64,000 nucleotides of DNA from Cytobacillus oceanisediminis (GCF_003182355.1 NZ_QGTW01000011.1:62001-126000); one strand, 5' to 3'; positions 25,865 to 35,928 are shown, counted from the first letter of the stretch. Notes: generated by a model not told the origin, from the sequence alone. Made by a program: numbers and translations.

Positions 25865-26110
25865 ATGGGATAGCTACCTTTTTTGATTCAGAATTATCAC
25901 CGTCAATCAGTAGGATTAACTACCTTTTTTGGGTCTTGAGCGCCTTTATCGTCGTTAATCTGCGCGATTAACTACCTTTTTTGAACCTTGAGCGCTTTTA
26001 CTGTAGTTAATCAGCATGATTAACTACCTTTTCTCTAGGATCGGCACTAATTGGTGAGATTAACTTCCATATCTTATATGTGGCGCTATTATCATTGTCA
26101 ATAACCGGAA
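25865..26110. repeat. Array of ~52-bp units with GTTAATC/GATTAAC palindromes
   Basis: GATTAACTACC-like cores start at 25914, 25966 and 26018 (52 bp apart), with partial units at 25869 and 26058 (GATTAACTTCC). Each is followed by CCTTTT(TTG) and later GAGCGC(C/T)TTTA. The sequence before each core is its partial reverse complement: GTTAATCTGCGCGATTAAC at unit 3 and AGTTAATCA-GCA-TGATTAACT at unit 4. The array fills the gap between the rpsD and tyrS terminators. Confidence 0.85.
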
Positions 26111-26129
26111 TGGTGCCAAATGTGAACAC

Positions 26130-26164
26130 AAGAAAAGCCCTCCTTCAACCGGAGGGCTTTCATT

Positions 26165-26166
<2 letters not shown>
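26130..26166 (-). terminator. tyrS terminator
   Basis: Stem AAAGCCCTCC/GGAGGGCTTT, with T-run on the minus strand. Confidence 0.85.
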
Positions 26167-27442
<1,276 letters not shown>

Positions 27443-27504
27443 TTAAACTGTTACTAAATGGTTAAAATGCAATTTTTCCAGGCAAAGATGGTGGCGATTC
27501 CCCA

Positions 27505-27765
27505 CATACAAAAAGCGCCCCTGCACATATGCAGGGACGCATGATTTATATTGCGCGGTACCACCCAAATTGAGGACAAATGCCCTCCACTCTTTCAAGA
27601 TAACGGAATAACCGTTCACTGCTATGACTGCTGAGCAGGTTGACAGTGAAAGCTCAGGGAGGTAATTCACCCTTCTATTTGTACCGGCTCGCAGCGGCCG
27701 CCGGCTTTCTGAAACAGGGATAGAAGCATTACTGGGTTCCCATCAATGCCTATATAGTATTTTTT
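27505..27765 (-). ncRNA. T-box leader of tyrS (Tyr specifier)
   Basis: Read on the minus strand, the leader shows the stem I distal segment AGAAAGCCGGCGG...GCGAGCCGG, then GGTGAATTACC with UAC (27664-27662) as the likely tyrosine specifier codon. The antiterminator T-box GGGTGGTACCGCG is at 27553-27566, and the terminator stem GCGTCCCTGCATATGTGCAGGGGCGC with T-run at 27508-27540. UUA at the adjacent frame is the alternative reading of the specifier but does not suit the gene. Confidence 0.93.
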
Positions 27766-27881
27766 GAAACAGAAATTATGCTTCTTACGTCTATGACTAA
27801 GATAAACCATTTTTATCATAAAAATCAGCCAAATGTCAAATACATGTACAAAAAAAGGAAATTTCAGATAAATGGCGAACC

Positions 27882-27913
27882 TTGTCAATTAATATGTCGC
27901 AATATGCTATAAT
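27882..27913 (+). promoter_or_regulatory. Candidate promoter of the class A PBP gene
   Basis: Extended -10 TGCTATAAT (27905-27913) with a possible TTGTCA (27882-27887) at a long spacer of 20 bp. Confidence 0.45.
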
Positions 27914-27940
27914 AGATGTGATTTTAGGGGGATTGATACG

Positions 27941-30835
27941 ATGAAAGAAAAGTTTCAAATACTTATTGATAAATTGAGGCAAACTTCAGGTCTCTTCGGC
28001 AATAAAAAAGCAGCTAAAGGGGCTAGCATAACTTATCAGGTTGTCTGGAATTTAGCCTTGCTGTTTATCATTTTGGCTGTAATTGGCGGTGCGTTTGCTG
28101 GAGGTTTGGGAGCGGGTTATTTTGCCTCACTTGTAAAGGATGAGCCAATTCGGTCCTATGCCAGCATGAAAAAGGATATATACGATTATGAAGAAACTTC
28201 GGAAGTCTACTTTGCGGATAATGTGTATTTGGGCAAGCTACGGACCGACCTTGAACGGGAGGAAGTTAAGCTTGAGGATGTTTCAGACCACTTGATTAAC
28301 GCAGTTGTAGCTACGGAGGATGAATATTTTTACGAGCATGACGGAGTGGTGCCAAAAGCAATTATGCGTGCCCTGTTCCAGGAAGTAACAAATTCATCTG
28401 TTCAATCCGGCGGAAGCACACTGACACAGCAGTTGATTAAGAACCAAATCTTAACGAATGAAGTTTCTTTTGAGCGAAAAGCAAAAGAGATACTATTGGC
28501 ATTGCGCCTTGAGAAATTCTTTGATAAAAAAGAGATTCTAGAAGCATACCTGAATGTTTCCACCTTTGGAAGAAATGCTTCCGGCCGGAATATTGCCGGT
28601 GTTGAAGCAGCTGCCAAGGGCATTTTTGGGGTAAGCGCAAAGGAATTGACCTTGCCGCAGGCTGCTTTTATTGCGGGACTTCCGCAGAGCCCATTCGGCT
28701 ATACCCCTTTTACGAGGGAAGGAACAGTTAAAGAGAACTTGGAACCAGGATTCTCAAGAATGAAAACTGTTCTAAAAAGAATGTACGACGATGGCAAGAT
28801 TAACCAGAAACAATATGAAGAAGCTTTGGCTTACGACCTGACAAAGGATTTTGCCGATCCTTCAGCAAGCCCTTTAGAAAAGTATCCGTACTTAACATTT
28901 GAAATTGAAGAACGTGCAGTAAACATCATGACCAAGATTCTGGCGAAAAACGATGGTTATGAAGAACAGGATCTAAAAGAAGATGACGCACTCCGCGAGG
29001 AATATAGAACCCTTGCAGACCGGACAATCCGCCAAAATGGATATCAGATTCATACAACGGTTAATAAAGATATTTATGATAAAATGCAGCAGGTAAAAGA
29101 TAATTACCCTTATTACGGACCTGACAAACCAGAGACAGTTAAGGATCCTGAAACGGGTGAGAACAAGCAAATCATGGAGCCTGTAGAAGTCGGTGCTATT
29201 TTAATTGAAAATAAGACCGGGAAAATTATCAGCTTTGTCGGCGGACGCGATCACAAACGTGAGCAATTGAACCATGCTACAAACGCTGTAAGGCAAAATG
29301 GTTCAACCATGAAGCCGCTGCTGGTGTATGCACCTGCCATGGAGCTAGGAAAGTCAGCTCCAGGAACAATTTTACCGGATGTGCCATTATACCTTGCTCC
29401 AGGATTGAACAGGCCTTGGCCAAATAACTATACCAGAACGTATAGCGGCCTGGTTTCTGCCAGAGAAGCTTTAAAGTATTCCTACAATGTTCCGGCTGTT
29501 AAGTTATATAAGGACATAGTCGGACAAAGACCTGCTGCCTACCTGGAAAAGATGGGCTTTACTTCCCTGATCGGACCGGACTATACAAATCTGTCTACAG
29601 CCATTGGTTCTTTGGAATATGGGGTAACAGTTGAAGAAAACACAAATGCATTTAGCACCTTTGCCAATGACGGTAAATTTGTCGATGCATATATGATTGA
29701 AAAAATCACTGACAAAAATGGTCAGATTATTTATCAGCATGAAGTCAAGCCTGTTGATGTATTCAGCCCGCAGACGGCTTACTTAACAATTGATATGATG
29801 CGGGATGTTATTAACAGCGGAACAGCCACTTCCGTTAGAAATAGATTGAAATTCAGTTCAGACTGGGCAGGAAAAACAGGAACAGGCGTAGATTTCCACG
29901 ATGCGTGGTTTGTTGCAACCAATCCCAATGTTACTTTCGGGATCTGGTCCGGCTATGATACACCTAAGTCTTTAAAAGCTCCCGGCTCATTAAGCTACAG
30001 CCTGCGGAATAATTATCTATGGGCAGATCTCATGAATGCAGCATATGATGTTGCCCCTGATCTTGTCGACCCTAGCACAAGCTTTAAAATGCCTGGGGGG
30101 ATTGTAAGAAGATCCTTCTGTGCTATATCTGGCCTTCTGCCTTCTGATGCATGCTCAAAGGCTGGCCTCGTTGAAACAGACTTATTCAACGCGAAGTTTG
30201 TTCCAACAAAAGTGGACGATAGCCTGGGCAATGGAAAACTTGTGAGAATTGGCGACAGAAAATACATGGCTCTTGATTCAACTCCTGAAGAATTTACAGA
30301 ACCAGGATTGGTACTTAATCCAGAGTATATTGAAAAATTATTTGGCATAAAAGCAAATCCAGGCGATCTTATTCCTAATAAAGAGCGCTGGAAGAGCATT
30401 TTAACTACCGGCGACAAACTGGAGGATAACGGCAGGGCTCCTGCCGCCCTAAGCATTAAAGCTTCAGGCCAGACCGTTACATGGGGTGCTCATCCAGAAA
30501 AAGATGTTATTGGCTACCGCATCTATAGCAGCGGCAAAAAAGTCGGTACAGTAAAAGCTGGCTCCTCTCTAAGCTTCAAGGCTGGCAATGGGACTATACA
30601 CGTAACAGCCGTTGATATTGCCGGGAAGGAATCCAAGCCTTCTAACGTGGTTGAAATCGGCAAAAAGCCTGAAGAAGAGAAACCTAAAGAAGAAAAGCCT
30701 AAAGAGGAAAAACCGAAAGAAGAGAAACCTGAAGAAGAAAAACCTGCAGACCCTCCAGCCGAGGAAAAGCCGGATCCTGAAAAGCCAGATGAACCTGGTG
30801 ATGGAGGCGGAGAAGGTGAAGGCAGTACAAACTAG
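27941..30835 (+). CDS. Class A penicillin-binding protein (PBP1A type)
   Basis: Bifunctional peptidoglycan glycosyltransferase and transpeptidase, membrane-anchored. Residues 1-36 are cytoplasmic, about 37-62 form the membrane helix, and GT51 extends from about 90 to 270 with the catalytic Glu126 in ATEDEYFYEHDG. The transpeptidase motifs are STMK (Ser455-Lys458), SYN (514-516) and KTGTG (645-649). A fibronectin-III-like domain (about 825-900) and a Lys/Glu/Pro-rich tail with repeated EEKPK units (about 905-964) close the 964-residue protein. The gene sits between tyrS and acsA, where B. subtilis has none. Paralogue identity is not resolved. Confidence 0.95.
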   Translation: MKEKFQILIDKLRQTSGLFGNKKAAKGASITYQVVWNLALLFIILAVIGGAFAGGLGAGYFASLVKDEPIRSYASMKKDIYDYEETSEVYFADNVYLGKLRTDLEREEVKLEDVSDHLINAVVATEDEYFYEHDGVVPKAIMRALFQEVTNSSVQSGGSTLTQQLIKNQILTNEVSFERKAKEILLALRLEKFFDKKEILEAYLNVSTFGRNASGRNIAGVEAAAKGIFGVSAKELTLPQAAFIAGLPQSPFGYTPFTREGTVKENLEPGFSRMKTVLKRMYDDGKINQKQYEEALAYDLTKDFADPSASPLEKYPYLTFEIEERAVNIMTKILAKNDGYEEQDLKEDDALREEYRTLADRTIRQNGYQIHTTVNKDIYDKMQQVKDNYPYYGPDKPETVKDPETGENKQIMEPVEVGAILIENKTGKIISFVGGRDHKREQLNHATNAVRQNGSTMKPLLVYAPAMELGKSAPGTILPDVPLYLAPGLNRPWPNNYTRTYSGLVSAREALKYSYNVPAVKLYKDIVGQRPAAYLEKMGFTSLIGPDYTNLSTAIGSLEYGVTVEENTNAFSTFANDGKFVDAYMIEKITDKNGQIIYQHEVKPVDVFSPQTAYLTIDMMRDVINSGTATSVRNRLKFSSDWAGKTGTGVDFHDAWFVATNPNVTFGIWSGYDTPKSLKAPGSLSYSLRNNYLWADLMNAAYDVAPDLVDPSTSFKMPGGIVRRSFCAISGLLPSDACSKAGLVETDLFNAKFVPTKVDDSLGNGKLVRIGDRKYMALDSTPEEFTEPGLVLNPEYIEKLFGIKANPGDLIPNKERWKSILTTGDKLEDNGRAPAALSIKASGQTVTWGAHPEKDVIGYRIYSSGKKVGTVKAGSSLSFKAGNGTIHVTAVDIAGKESKPSNVVEIGKKPEEEKPKEEKPKEEKPKEEKPEEEKPADPPAEEKPDPEKPDEPGDGGGEGEGSTN
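30660..30832 (+). repeat. In-frame low-complexity tail (EEKPK repeats)
   Basis: Tandem GAAGAGAAACCTAAA-type 15-bp units encode EEKPK repeats, then Pro/Asp/Gly-rich sequence, at the 3' end of the PBP gene. Unit number is likely to vary between strains. Confidence 0.8.
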
Positions 30836-30849
30836 TTAAATATTTAAAA

Positions 30850-30900
30850 GTGAAGCTGATTTTCAAGCCGGTAAAGGCTCGAAAGTCAGCTTTTTTTTAT
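30850..30900 (+). terminator. PBP gene terminator
   Basis: Long stem AAGCTGATTTTCAAGCC/GGCTCGAAAGTCAGCTT with two mismatches and a T-run. Confidence 0.85.
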
Positions 30901-30962
30901 TAGTTATTTTTCTAAAGCTCTGTATCTACTTATTTAGTGTTCCAACTAGCTGGAGTTTCCTA

Positions 30963-31080
30963 TTTATTTGCCAGGATATGCAGTTTGTTCGCTAATTTTT
31001 TTATCATTTGTTCGTAAACTTCCCCCCTTAGCTTGCAAGTTTTCCTGCTTTATTCGCTAAGTTCACAATTATTCATATTT
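30963..31080. repeat. ~21-bp-period intergenic array, TTTRTTCGCTAA core
   Basis: TTTATTTGCCAG (30963), TTTGTTCGCTAA (30984), TTTGTTCGTAAA (31007), a degenerate TTAGCTTGCAAG (31028), TTTATTCGCTAA (31049) and TTATTCATATTT (about 31069): spacings 21, 23, 21, 21, 20. It lies in the gap between converging PBP and acsA genes. Confidence 0.7.
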
Positions 31081-31101
31081 TCCCTGCTGCCCAAACCAAA
31101 A

Positions 31102-31190
31102 AAAGAGAACCGCGGCCATTGAAATGTACCTCCAATTGTTAGTCTTATCTAACAATTGGGGTGCATTTCACCATAAGCGGTTCTCTTTCT
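31102..31190 (-). terminator. Long interrupted hairpin at the acsA 3' end
   Basis: Nested arms AGAGAACCGC/GCGGTTCTCT (31104-31113 with 31177-31186), TGAAATG/CATTTCA and CCAATTGTTA/TAACAATTGG form a hairpin of about 85 nt, flanked by A-run and T-run. It is much longer than the usual terminator. Confidence 0.75.
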
Positions 31191-31191
31191 A

Positions 31192-32910
31192 TTAGTCTTC
31201 CATTGTAGACAGATCGCCAGTTGGGAGATCTAGTTCCCAGGCTTTTAAGACGCGGCGCATAATTTTACCGCTTCGAGTTTTTGGAAGCTTGTCACGGAAC
31301 TCAATTTCGCGTGGTGCTGCATGAGCTGCAAGACCTTTCTTAACGAATTGGCGGATATCCTCTACTAACTCTTCAGATGGCTCATGGCCGTCTCTTAATG
31401 CTACAAACGCTTTAATAATTTCGCCGCGAACTGGATCCGGTTTTCCGATTACTCCTGCTTCTGCAACAGCCGGATGCTCGATCAGCTTGCTTTCTACTTC
31501 AAACGGGCCTACACGTTCGCCAGATGTCATGATAACGTCATCCACACGTCCCTGGAACCAGAAGTAGCCCTCTTCATCCATATAAGCTGAATCACCGGAT
31601 ACATACCAGTCACCAGGCATAAAGTAAGATTCATATTTTTGCTCGTTATTCCAAATGGTGTGCATCATTGAAGGCCAGCCTTTTTTAATAGCAAGGTTAC
31701 CCATGCGGTTTGGCGGCAATTCATTCCCCTGGTCATCAACAATGGCTGCTTTGACACCAGGAATAGGCTTGCCCATGGAACCAGGCTTAATTTCCATGCA
31801 AGGATAGTTGCAGATCAGCTGTGCACCTGTTTCTGTCATCCACCATGTATCATGGATGCGCAAATTGAACACCTTCATGCCCCATCTGACTACCTCAGGA
31901 TTTAATGGCTCACCAACACTCAAGATGTGGCGAAGGCTGCTCATATCAAACTTCTTAACAACTTCATCCCCAGCACCCATCAGCATGCGGAAGGCTGTTG
32001 GGGCACTGTACCAAACAGAAACGCCATATTCTTCAATCCTCTTGTACCATGTTTCAGGATTAAATCTTCCACCGACAACCAGGTTAGATGTTCCTGTAAG
32101 CCATGGACCGAAAATGCCGTATGATGTTCCGGTAACCCAGCCTGGGTCAGCAGTGCACCAATACACATCCTCTTCCTTAAGATCTAATACCCATTTAGCC
32201 GTCTGGAAGTGCTGAATCATTGCATTATGTACATGCAGCACACCTTTTGGCTTGCCTGTGGAACCGGAAGTATAATGTAAAATCAATCCATCATTTCCAT
32301 CAACCCATTCGATAGGAAGCTTTCGGCTTGATTCAGCCATTCTTTTATTAAAGTTAACATAAGAGCCTGTTTCCTCAACATTATCGCCTACAAGGAAAAC
32401 ATGCTTTAGAGCTGGCAGCTGATCAACCGGAACACGTTCCAGAAGTTCTGGAGTAGTGATTAAGACTTTTGCTTCACTGTCTTCAAGCCTGTCACGGACA
32501 GCGCCTTCCATGAATGCTTCAAACAATGGCCCGACGATCGCACCAAGCTTGATGGCTCCCAAAACGGCGAAATATAATTCGGGGGAACGAGGCATAAAAA
32601 TAAACACCCTGTCTCCTTTTTCCACATCGCCGTATGTCTTCAAAGCATTTCCTGCTTTATTGGAAAGTTCTTTCATTTCTTTGAAAGTATACTTTTCATT
32701 TCTTTCACCGTCACGATAATATAGGGCAACCTTATTTTTTCTAAATGATTCCGCATGGCGGTCGATTGCCTCATAGGCCATATTCATTCGGCCCGTATCT
32801 TTCCAGGAAAACTCTTTTTCCACGTCCGCCCAGTTGAAATTCTCATATAACTCGTCATAGTTTTTTAAATTAAACTCTCCCTGGGTCACTGGCAGCGCTT
32901 CCACTTTCAT
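31192..32910 (-). CDS. acsA: Acetyl-CoA synthetase
   Basis: Makes acetyl-CoA from acetate and ATP when acetate is used as carbon source. The adenylate motifs are YTSGSTGKPKG, DTWWMTETG and YVSGDSAYMDEEGYFWFQGR. Lys549 in PKTRSGKIMRR is the catalytic A10 lysine and is the residue AcuA acetylates in B. subtilis AcsA (also Lys549; same 572-residue length). It is divergent from acuABC, which encodes the enzyme that switches it off and the deacetylase that restores it. Confidence 0.98.
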   Translation of the reverse strand: MKVEALPVTQGEFNLKNYDELYENFNWADVEKEFSWKDTGRMNMAYEAIDRHAESFRKNKVALYYRDGERNEKYTFKEMKELSNKAGNALKTYGDVEKGDRVFIFMPRSPELYFAVLGAIKLGAIVGPLFEAFMEGAVRDRLEDSEAKVLITTPELLERVPVDQLPALKHVFLVGDNVEETGSYVNFNKRMAESSRKLPIEWVDGNDGLILHYTSGSTGKPKGVLHVHNAMIQHFQTAKWVLDLKEEDVYWCTADPGWVTGTSYGIFGPWLTGTSNLVVGGRFNPETWYKRIEEYGVSVWYSAPTAFRMLMGAGDEVVKKFDMSSLRHILSVGEPLNPEVVRWGMKVFNLRIHDTWWMTETGAQLICNYPCMEIKPGSMGKPIPGVKAAIVDDQGNELPPNRMGNLAIKKGWPSMMHTIWNNEQKYESYFMPGDWYVSGDSAYMDEEGYFWFQGRVDDVIMTSGERVGPFEVESKLIEHPAVAEAGVIGKPDPVRGEIIKAFVALRDGHEPSEELVEDIRQFVKKGLAAHAAPREIEFRDKLPKTRSGKIMRRVLKAWELDLPTGDLSTMED

Positions 32911-32944
32911 TTATTGATATCCCCCTTTTTTGTGATTTGATATT

Positions 32945-32973
32945 ATTATAGTATAAATATTATTTTTTCTCAA
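32945..32973 (-). promoter_or_regulatory. acsA sigma-A promoter
   Basis: TTGAGA (32973-32968), 17-bp spacer, TATAAT (32950-32945) on the minus strand, start near 32938. Confidence 0.7.
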
Positions 32974-33059
32974 TTTTTAAAATATTGCAGTTAAAAAATA
33001 ATTCTTATGCATCATTCCGGGAATTGTCACAAAGTTTTTCAAATTAACCAGAAAATTAT

Positions 33060-33074
33060 GTGAAAGCGCTTTAA
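33060..33074. promoter_or_regulatory. CcpA site (cre) between acsA and acuA
   Basis: GTGAAAGCGCTTTAA, with the perfect palindromic core AAAGCGCTTT, matches the cre consensus at 12-13 of 15 positions. It overlaps the expected -35 of acuA (TATAAT at 33091-33096) and lies about 90-100 bp upstream of the acsA -35. B. subtilis controls both genes by CcpA from the same gap. Confidence 0.7.
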
Positions 33075-33090
33075 ATAGATAGTTTTTATG

Positions 33091-33096
33091 TATAAT
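33091..33096 (+). promoter_or_regulatory. acuA -10 box
   Basis: TATAAT preceded by TG; the -35 is poor and overlaps the cre. The expected start is near 33103, 32 bp before the acuA ATG. Confidence 0.55.
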
Positions 33097-33134
33097 AGAT
33101 AGTACATTGATCATGTCTTTTAGGCGGTGTATAA

Positions 33135-33767
33135 ATGGAACATAAAAAAACGTACAATGCTAAAGAATTAAAAACGGCAAATGGAAAATTAATTATCGAA
33201 GGGCCTATCTCACCTGAAAAACTTGCAGATTACGAGTTTCATGAACATTTGGTAGCTTTCAGGCCTCCAGCACAGCAGCATAAAGCTCTGGTTGAAATTG
33301 CTGGATTGCCGGAGGGAAGAATTATAATCGCCAGAGACCGGCACACCATAGTAGGCTATGTAACTTATTTGTACCCGGATCCCCTTGAGCGGTGGTCCGA
33401 GGGAAAAATGGATAATTTAATAGAACTTGGTGCCATTGAAGTGATTCCGGCCTTCCGCGGTTCTGGAACAGGGAAGAGCCTATTAAAAGTCTCAATGATG
33501 GATGATGCGATGGAAGACTACATCATTATTACGACAGAATATTACTGGCATTGGGATCTAAAAGGAACCGGACTGAATGTTTGGGAGTATCGGAAGATAA
33601 TGGAAAAAATGATGAATGCAGGCGGCCTGGAATGGTATGCCACTGACGACCCGGAAATCAGCTCCCATCCTGCAAATTGCCTGATGGCGAGAATCGGCAA
33701 AAGAGTAGAGCAGGAATCGGTCCAGCAATTCGACCGTCTGCGCTTTATGAACCGCTTTATGTATTAA
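33135..33767 (+). CDS. acuA: Acetyl-CoA synthetase acetyltransferase AcuA
   Basis: GNAT-family protein acetyltransferase that inactivates AcsA by acetylating its catalytic lysine. 210 residues, as in B. subtilis. The GNAT acetyl-CoA loop is FRGSGTGKSLL (about 112-122) after NLIELGAIEVIPA. First gene of acuABC, with 151 bp before acuB. Confidence 0.96.
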   Translation: MEHKKTYNAKELKTANGKLIIEGPISPEKLADYEFHEHLVAFRPPAQQHKALVEIAGLPEGRIIIARDRHTIVGYVTYLYPDPLERWSEGKMDNLIELGAIEVIPAFRGSGTGKSLLKVSMMDDAMEDYIIITTEYYWHWDLKGTGLNVWEYRKIMEKMMNAGGLEWYATDDPEISSHPANCLMARIGKRVEQESVQQFDRLRFMNRFMY

Positions 33768-33918
33768 TAAAATACCATTGAAAACCAATATTATTTAGTA
33801 TTAAAAAATTGCTTCAATGTTAGAAAATACGCTTTGTTCCTCCCTCCAGCTTTGGCTATTCATCCATTGGCTGGTGTGCGTGGAAACTCCATATAGTTCT
33901 ATAAAGGAGGCTCTAAAA

Positions 33919-34566
33919 GTGATTGTTGAAGAAATTATGAAAACGGATGTCACTACACTGACAAAGGATGATAGTATAGCGGATGCCATAAAAATAATGA
34001 GTGCAAATAAAGTACGCCATTTGCCGATAACTGATAATGCAAATAAACTGGTAGGCCTTGTCACAGACAGGGACATCCGGGACGCCACTCCATCTATTTT
34101 TCATACAGAGTTATTTAAGGAAGATCTTCAGAAACCTTTGGAAACAATTATGAAAACAGAAATCATTTCGGGGCATCCCCTTGATTTTGCAGAAGAAATT
34201 GCTGCCATTTTCTATGAGCACCGCATTGGCTGTCTTCCTATATTAAAAGATAACAAGCTTGTTGGAATTGTGACTGAAACGGATCTTCTTCACACCCTGG
34301 TCCAATTAACAGGCGCACATCAGCCTGGGTCGCAAATTGAGGTAAAAGTGCCTAACAGGGCCGGCATGCTTTTTGAAGTTACAGAAGTCATTTGCAAAAG
34401 GAAAGCAAATATACAGAGTGTCCTTGTTTATCCGGATAAAAAGGATGAGAAATTTAAAATTTTAGTGTTAAGAGTGCAAACCATGAATCCCACCCTTGTG
34501 ATTGAAGATTTGAAAAAATCCGGCTTTGCAGTATTATGGCCTAACATGCCGGGGATTTCCTTATGA
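33919..34566 (+). CDS. acuB: CBS-ACT protein AcuB
   Basis: Two CBS domains (about residues 1-130; DVTTLTKDDSIADAIKIMSANKVRHLPI and the second MKTEIISGHP...RIGCLPIL) and a C-terminal ACT-like domain (about 138-214; EVKVPNRAGMLFEVTEVICK). It probably senses an adenine nucleotide to tune the AcuA/AcuC system; this is not proven. The frame extends to 33817, but GTG 33919 follows AAAGGAGG at 8 nt and gives 215 residues like B. subtilis AcuB (214). Its stop overlaps the acuC start (ATGA). Confidence 0.94.
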   Translation: MIVEEIMKTDVTTLTKDDSIADAIKIMSANKVRHLPITDNANKLVGLVTDRDIRDATPSIFHTELFKEDLQKPLETIMKTEIISGHPLDFAEEIAAIFYEHRIGCLPILKDNKLVGIVTETDLLHTLVQLTGAHQPGSQIEVKVPNRAGMLFEVTEVICKRKANIQSVLVYPDKKDEKFKILVLRVQTMNPTLVIEDLKKSGFAVLWPNMPGISL

Positions 34567-35735
34567 TTCATGATTCAATTTTTGTCTATTCGGAAGAGCT
34601 GCTGAACTACAAATTCAGCAAAAACCATCCTTTTAACCAGCTAAGGCTCAAACTTACACTCGATTTGCTTAAAAATATGAAAGCGATTGAGGACCATCAA
34701 ATCGTTCCTCCTCGCCCAGCTACTGAAGAAGAACTCCACCTGATCCATGATCCAAATTATGTGAACGCTGTTAAACTCGCCGGCCAGGGACAGCTCCCTG
34801 AAGATGTTGGAGAGAATTACGGATTGGGGACTGAGGATACACCTATTTTTCCAAATATGCATGAAGCAAGCTCCTTGCTGGTAGGAGGAACTCTGGCTGC
34901 CGTAGACTCCGTCATGAGCGGACGGGCAAAGCATGCTCTCCACCTTGGCGGAGGACTGCATCATGGATTTCGCGGAAAAGCATCAGGATTTTGCATATAT
35001 AATGATAGCTCCGTTGCCATAAAATATATTCAGGAAAAATATAAAGCGAAGGTACTGTATGTCGATACAGATGCTCACCATGGAGACGGTGTCCAATGGT
35101 CGTTTTATGATGATCCCGATGTATGCACCTTATCCATCCATGAAACTGGACGCTATTTATTTCCGGGGACAGGCAATGTAAATGAACGTGGGCAAGGAAA
35201 AGGATACGGTTATTCTTTCAATATACCAGTGGATGCTTTTACAGAAGATGATTCATGGCTCCATGCCTACCGGACAGCCTTTCGTGAGGTCGCTGAATTC
35301 TTTAAGCCTGACGTAATTCTCACTCAGAATGGTGCAGATTCACATTATTTGGACCCGCTTACCCATTTGTCATCAACTATGAAAATATACAGGGAGATTC
35401 CTAAACTGGCACATGAAATGGCCCATCAGTATTGCGATGGAAAATGGATTGCTGTCGGCGGCGGGGGCTATGATATTTGGCGTGTGGTTCCCCGGGCCTG
35501 GGCCATGATATGGCTTGAAATGACTGAAAACTCAAAGTCTTATGGCAATCTGCCTATAGAATGGATAAACACCTGGAAGAAGCATGCTCCTGTGCCCCTT
35601 CCCCTTCAATGGGACGATCCTGATGATCTCTATCCGCCGATTCCCCGAAAAAGTGAAATAACTGAAAAAAACACCCAAACATTGGACAAAGTTCTATATC
35701 CTATAAGAAATAGGAAAATGACAGAGTCCATGTAA
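34563..35735 (+). CDS. acuC: AcsA deacetylase AcuC
   Basis: Class I histone-deacetylase-fold enzyme that reactivates acetylated AcsA. The Zn/catalytic motifs are LGGGLHHGFRGKASGFCIYND, DTDAHHGDGVQWSF (catalytic His pair and Zn Asp) and QNGADSHYLDPL (second Zn Asp). 390 residues (B. subtilis 387). The start overlaps acuB by 4 bp. A terminator follows. Confidence 0.96.
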   Translation: MIHDSIFVYSEELLNYKFSKNHPFNQLRLKLTLDLLKNMKAIEDHQIVPPRPATEEELHLIHDPNYVNAVKLAGQGQLPEDVGENYGLGTEDTPIFPNMHEASSLLVGGTLAAVDSVMSGRAKHALHLGGGLHHGFRGKASGFCIYNDSSVAIKYIQEKYKAKVLYVDTDAHHGDGVQWSFYDDPDVCTLSIHETGRYLFPGTGNVNERGQGKGYGYSFNIPVDAFTEDDSWLHAYRTAFREVAEFFKPDVILTQNGADSHYLDPLTHLSSTMKIYREIPKLAHEMAHQYCDGKWIAVGGGGYDIWRVVPRAWAMIWLEMTENSKSYGNLPIEWINTWKKHAPVPLPLQWDDPDDLYPPIPRKSEITEKNTQTLDKVLYPIRNRKMTESM

Positions 35736-35736
35736 A

Positions 35737-35788
35737 TGAAAAGGCTGGCAAACGTTTTATTTGAACCCGGGTGTCAGCCTTTTTTCTA
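35737..35788 (+). terminator. acuABC terminator
   Basis: AAAAGGCTGGCA and TGTCAGCCTTTTTT form a long-loop hairpin with a T-run. Confidence 0.75.
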
Positions 35789-35789
35789 A

Positions 35790-35895
35790 TGTACCGGCCA
35801 GACGAACATTTACCGGCCAAATTCTATTAATACCGGGCCATTGATCATATTTACCGGCCAAATACACTTTAATTCCGGCCAAATCCCCATTTCCA
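35790..35895. repeat. 20-bp-period intergenic array, TTTACCGGCCAAA core
   Basis: TACCGGCCA-type cores begin at 35792, 35811, 35831, 35852 and 35873 (spacing 19, 20, 21, 21), with a possible eroded unit near 35892. The core contains the GGCC palindrome in a TTTA..AAAT frame. It lies between the terminators of converging acuC and motS. Confidence 0.85.
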
Positions 35896-35928
35896 AATAA
35901 AAAAGCCTGGCAAATGCCAGACCGGCTA
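35895..35928 (-). terminator. motPS terminator
   Basis: Stem GTCTGGC/GCCAGGC with a T-run on the minus strand, just beyond the motS stop. Confidence 0.75.

Noticed and set aside
35790-35895. Possible CRISPR or origin iteron array
   Set aside because: Period of 20 bp is too short for CRISPR; no rep or dnaA gene is present, and the locus is a convergent gap.
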